NCBI RefSeq assembly: GCF_003473485.1
Contig: NC_053046.1
Coordinates: forward strand, 1,560,001 to 1,624,000
Source of the DNA: Medicago truncatula
Taxonomy: Eukaryota > Streptophyta > Magnoliopsida > Fabales > Fabaceae
DNA length: 64,000 nucleotides
Direction: 5' to 3'
Part shown: positions 61,499 to 64,000 of the stretch, piece after piece
How the letters are laid out: each line of letters begins with the position of its first letter
Numbering within the stretch: position 1 is the first letter of the stretch
Translations under genes and position numbers: made by a program
The notes under the pieces: generated by a model
Databases searched by the model: none
Told to the model about the DNA's origin: nothing
Seen by the model: only the letters and a program-made list of their open reading frames with translations

Positions 61499-63533
61499 AT
61501 GGCTGCTGAATCAAGGAAACGTGCAATGGAGGCTTTGGAGAGAAGAATTCAAACTGAACATAAACTAAAAGAAAAGAAAAACAAAAGGGATATAAATCAT
61601 GAACATATCCTAAAGGAAAAGAAAATCATTAAGTCTATAAATGAAGATGTAAAATCACCTATTCCACCACCCTCTACTTCTAATGATCCGTCCTTGCCTT
61701 TATGTCGTCCATCGTTGGATACACCCAACAAAGGTAATTCAATTTTATTTTGTTTAATTAAGATATACTATTAAGCACTTATTCAATATGACACTTAGGG
61801 CCCGTTTGGATTGGCTTATTTTTGAGCTTATGAAAAATTAGCTTATGCAAATAAATACAGTTTTATGTTAATTCTTAAGTTCTCACTAACAAAAATTGTA
61901 TCTTCACAAGTTGTTTTTCCATAAACTACATTGACAAGCTTATGAAAATACATAAAAGTTTATTTATTTGCTTAAGCTGTTTTGCATAAGCCCAAGAATA
62001 AGCCAATCCAAACGGACCTTGACTCCATCAGGCCTTAAATATAAGTAAAAAAAGTACATGTATGTGGTTCAAATACATGTACTTTTTGCTTATGATTATT
62101 TTTAAGGCTGGAGGGAGTATCATATCATACAAGAGCTTATGCATAAGCTGTTTATACAATTCAAGAGAGAATAAGCAATGTGGAGGAACTTATGAACATA
62201 AGCTGAAAACAGTCCATGATCATATCATAAACTATTTTCTTAAGCTCTTCCAAACAGTTATGCAATTATTTATGTCATAAGATAAACCCAAATGCATTTT
62301 TTTGGGCTAGAATGTAAGATTTTATTCTTGTTTATTGTTAAAGCTGATACTTTTTTATTTCCTTTTCTTAGGGAATTTCGGTCTTTTTGGTCGTGCCATT
62401 TCACAAGGTACTGTACAGTCGATATAACAGCAAGACTAAGATTCTTTCTTAAGTTTCTTCATTTTGATTTTTGAAGGTTTTCTGTAATTATATTTAATTT
62501 GTAACTTCAATTTATGTGGGAAACTGAAGTGACTAACTATTAATCTGCAGAGAAAGAAGATGGTCCAGAATATGCCCAACTTTCTGTGGCTGTAAATGAA
62601 AATCTGCTCACAACTAATGGGGAGGTATTTACTTCAGATCAACTTCTCTTTTATAATTCCGAAAAGTCAATATGGTCAATCTCCTTTGAAGTCTGAACTC
62701 TAAAAAAGAATCAATCTAAGATTATAACTTCCCTGATTGTTCTAATTTGACTTATATTCTGCAGTTTTCTTCTGAAAGAGGAGGTTCAGTTTCCGGAATA
62801 TTGCATGAACTTCTTCAGAAGGGAGATGCAGCACAAAAGTACATGCAAGGATCTAGAAGCATGAGAATCGACAGCTATATCCTTCTTGATAATTTTGTGC
62901 AAGGACGCGCACTTTCTTCATCTTCTCAAACAAGGGCTTTGCAACTTCATTCAAAACGTTCTAAGAAGCACATGTCCATGAAACAACATAAAAAACATGG
63001 ATCAATGGATCTTCCTAAAGAGTTCCATAAGTAAGTTCAAGGTCTCTAAACTACACTTTATTGAAGTATGTTGGTCCTTGTCATTACTGCTACAGCCCTG
63101 CAGTTTGTGGTAGTGTATACTGTTGTGAGAAATTTTTCATTTCGTCTTTCATTGGGGAATTCTTAGATTCATGCTAGGAACAAATAAAGTGTTATTCATT
63201 TTGCTTTATTCTAATTGCTTAAATTTGTCTACAATGATATTCTTTTGATTACCTAATCAGTAATCACTGTTCATTTTGATTACAGATTTGACATTTTCAA
63301 GCCAATGCATGACATGTGGAAAGATTATATAAAGTTGTTGCTTAAATCCACTGGGTACTGTTTTTGTATCCTTGCTATTGATGAATTTCACAGATTCTTA
63401 TCTTCAAGTTTTTCAGAACTTTTATTCTCTCATGGCTTTTGTAATTATGACAACAAACCTGTTTATTGTTCCAGGAATAATCAATTGGCTCAATGTCTCC
63501 TAGGTGCAGATCTACATGGTGCTATTATTTTAG
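61499..63533 (+). CDS. POP4: RNase P/MRP protein subunit p29 (right-arm copy, cut by window end)
   Basis: Six exons visible: 61,499-61,733, 62,372-62,407, 62,551-62,624, 62,765-63,030, 63,286-63,354, 63,475-63,533. They encode the same residues as the first six coding exons of the left copy, through ADLHGAIIL. The two last exons of the family (IMIRETAEAFGII and VPKKGSVFVLQVDCWK) would lie beyond 64,000. Whether the copy is complete cannot be told here. No damage is seen in the part present. The two POP4 genes stand head to head, about 30.6 kb apart at their start codons. Confidence 0.85.
61798..62018. mobile_element. MITE in POP4 intron (right arm)
   Basis: Mirror copy of the MITE at 30,396-30,616, in the same intron of the second POP4. 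Confidence 0.75.
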
Positions 63534-64000
63534 GTTTGACCACACTCTATTTTTGTTTTTTGTTTTTGGATGAGTTGTGAACACCTACAAGGCTACAACA
63601 GAAAATGCTAAACCATTTCATTTATCTTGAGCTTTTTGGATAATTACAAGGATAGTTATTTTCTCATTGGTTGGATGTCAATTATTTCCCTCGGATGCTT
63701 ATGTCTTTATGTGTAAACATTTCATATGCATTGAAAGGTGTGTTAAAATTGTTGCGCCGCTGTACTGAAACCTGTGAATGCCTACTTTTGGTGTTCTTAG
63801 AAAGAGTTGGAGTAGAAGTATTTTATGCAATCATTGGTATTTTATTGTTGCAACTTGCAATAAGTTCAATAGTAAGATGAGCTTCTGATTGGTTCAGGGC
63901 ATACCTAGGTCTTCTTCTCCAGGAATGTTTCTCATTTGAATCCTCCCTTTCCATTCCCAGTGGCACGCATACCATTTTTTGATGCTCCTTACACTTGGAT

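Larger units (their letters stand above)
55838..64000 (-). repeat. Right arm of giant near-perfect inverted repeat
   Basis: Reverse complement of 28,414-36,576. The last bases of the window (ACACTTGGAT) still match the left side (ATCCAAGTGT at 28,414-28,423), so the arm continues beyond the window. Confidence 0.97.

Overview
The window is nuclear DNA of a flowering plant. Genes have many AT-rich introns with GT-AG borders. Plastid and mitochondrial housekeeping proteins of plant type are encoded. The intergenic DNA is packed with plant transposons (L1-type LINEs, an Au-type SINE, Helitron-like elements, Stowaway and PIF/Harbinger MITEs, a Ty1/copia remnant). The repeat families and protein sequences look most like a legume of the Medicago kind; that is an inference from memory, not from a search.

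Layout. 1-0.93 kb: broken Ty1/copia remnant. 1.7-3.3 kb: ADP-ribosylation factor gene that looks dead. 4.2-6.7 kb: mitochondrial inner membrane protease subunit 2 (4 coding exons). 7.2-7.9 kb: transposon with long terminal inverted repeats. 8.57 kb: tRNA-Thr(AGU). 8.8-11.45 kb (minus): DUF946/Vps62-like gene. 12.7-25.5 kb: complete 18-exon RSH1 gene for a plastid RelA/SpoT homologue of about 889 residues; its introns hold a SINE with intact target duplication, a LINE fragment, LTR-like scraps and tandem repeats. 27.0-30.9 kb (minus): POP4, the p29 subunit of RNase P/MRP.

The main structural feature is a giant inverted repeat. Bases 28,414-36,576 reappear in reverse complement at 55,838-64,000. 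I saw only two substitutions and one homopolymer length difference, though the comparison was by eye. The right arm runs off the window end. Each arm carries a POP4 copy (complete on the left, cut by the window edge on the right), an L1 LINE 3' fragment, two MITEs and a B3-domain (DUF313-type) gene. The 19-kb spacer holds two more B3 paralogues, nested transposons and an F-box pseudogene.

The B3 paralogues differ mainly in a coding minisatellite of 9- or 10-residue units (consensus QETMEGDVV / QETMEGDHVR). It has about one remnant unit in the two arm copies, three in the 44.4-kb copy and sixteen in the 40.3-kb copy. Local inverted duplication, repeat expansion and truncation have therefore produced a small, fast-changing gene cluster. 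The housekeeping genes in the first 26 kb form no operon-like or pathway unit, though IMP2 (mitochondrion) and RSH1 (plastid) both act in organelles.
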